Source of the DNA: Bradyrhizobium sp. CER78
GTDB lineage: Bacteria > Pseudomonadota > Alphaproteobacteria > Rhizobiales > Xanthobacteraceae
Direction: 5' to 3'
DNA: 64,000 nt
Assembly (NCBI RefSeq): GCF_029846235.1
Contig: NZ_JARVWP010000002.1
Span: forward strand, 434,001-498,000
A program made the translations under genes and the position numbers. How positions within the stretch are numbered: position 1 is the stretch's first letter; the number at the start of each line of letters is the position of its first letter. Positions 63,703 to 64,000 of the stretch are shown in pieces. The notes under the pieces are model-generated. The model saw nothing but the letters and a program-made list of their open reading frames with translations, made no database searches and had not been told where the DNA came from.

Positions 63703-63736
63703 TGCTGCCTCACGTTTCCTCGGCTGCCCTAATCAA

Positions 63737-63970
63737 TCATACTTGCGATGCCGAGGTCGATCCCCCGAGCCGACGCCGCGGCGCCAGATAGGGCAACGCG
63801 AACAGATATAGCCCGCTGAGCAGCATCAGGATCAGCGGGAACAGCGCCAGCAGGCCGATCCAGGTCGCCTGCTGCTGCAGCACCATGGCGACGATGTTGA
63901 TGATGACCGCGATCGTGAAGACGATCGAAAGCCAGCGGTGCGATTGCCTGATCCAGTTGTTCCAGTTCAA
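63737..63970 (-). CDS. Small two- to three-helix membrane protein
   Basis: 77 residues. NWIRQSHRWLSIVFTIAVIINIVAMV is followed by a second helix LLALFPLILMLLSGLYLFALPYL. The opening H-R-W with a long helix resembles the start of PepSY-type or cytochrome-like membrane proteins, but it is too short for those. 34 nt before the DUF1801 gene on the same strand. Confidence 0.7.
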   Translation of the reverse strand: MNWNNWIRQSHRWLSIVFTIAVIINIVAMVLQQQATWIGLLALFPLILMLLSGLYLFALPYLAPRRRLGGSTSASQV

Positions 63971-64000
63971 TGTGACCTCCTGTTTGGGGATATTGTAAGT

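Overview
The window looks like chromosome from a Bradyrhizobium-type alphaproteobacterium (Nitrobacteraceae). Reasons: high GC, the CckA kinase, a Caulobacter/Bradyrhizobium-type flagellar gene set including the DUF6468 and MotE genes, CtrA-type TTAA-N7-TTAA boxes, and several families of intergenic palindromic repeats of the kind common in Bradyrhizobium. The assignment rests on reading the sequence, not on a search.

Left part (1-17500). A truncated uncharacterised gene and a berberine-bridge-type FAD oxidase are followed by about 1 kb without genes, which holds the 3' remnant of a tRNA-Ser. Next comes a compact catabolic locus (4273-15391): an acetylpolyamine-amidohydrolase-like deacetylase and a FadR-type GntR regulator on the minus strand, divergent from an eight-gene operon. 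That operon encodes an aldolase/adducin-fold protein, a peptide/opine-type ABC importer (binding protein, two permeases, double ATPase), a 2-hydroxyacid dehydrogenase, an APH-fold kinase and a class III PLP enzyme with phospho-lyase features. A nearly perfect 36-nt direct repeat lies just outside each end of this locus. A broken excisionase gene and a decapitated tyrosine recombinase follow. I read it as a possible relic integrative element carrying a pathway for an N-acylated amino alcohol or hydroxy-diamine.

Middle part (17500-36000). This is mostly housekeeping and stress genes: an NO-type Rrf2 regulator divergent from a group III truncated globin, a SET-domain protein with a lysine-rich repeat tail, a TetR regulator with paired operators in front of a carotenoid oxygenase and again in front of two membrane-protein genes, fumarase class I, ArsR/AHSA1, ICMT-like, GFA, GST, a Tim44-domain protein and the hybrid kinase CckA.

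Right part (36000-61000). Flagellar genes flhB-fliR-fliQ-fliE-flgC-flgB (minus), fliO-fliP (plus), motE-DUF6468-fliM-fliL (minus) and flgF-flgG-flgA-flgH (plus) occur in blocks. They are separated by about 7 kb of metabolic genes, a large TPR/AMIN-like protein and a GT87 membrane glycosyltransferase. CtrA-type boxes precede flgB, the TPR gene and (imperfectly) fliL. A sigma-54-like -24/-12 element precedes flgF, whose leader carries three copies of GGGAGAACC. CckA and the CtrA boxes together suggest that the CckA-ChpT-CtrA pathway controls these operons. The last 3 kb hold small genes of mostly unknown function.
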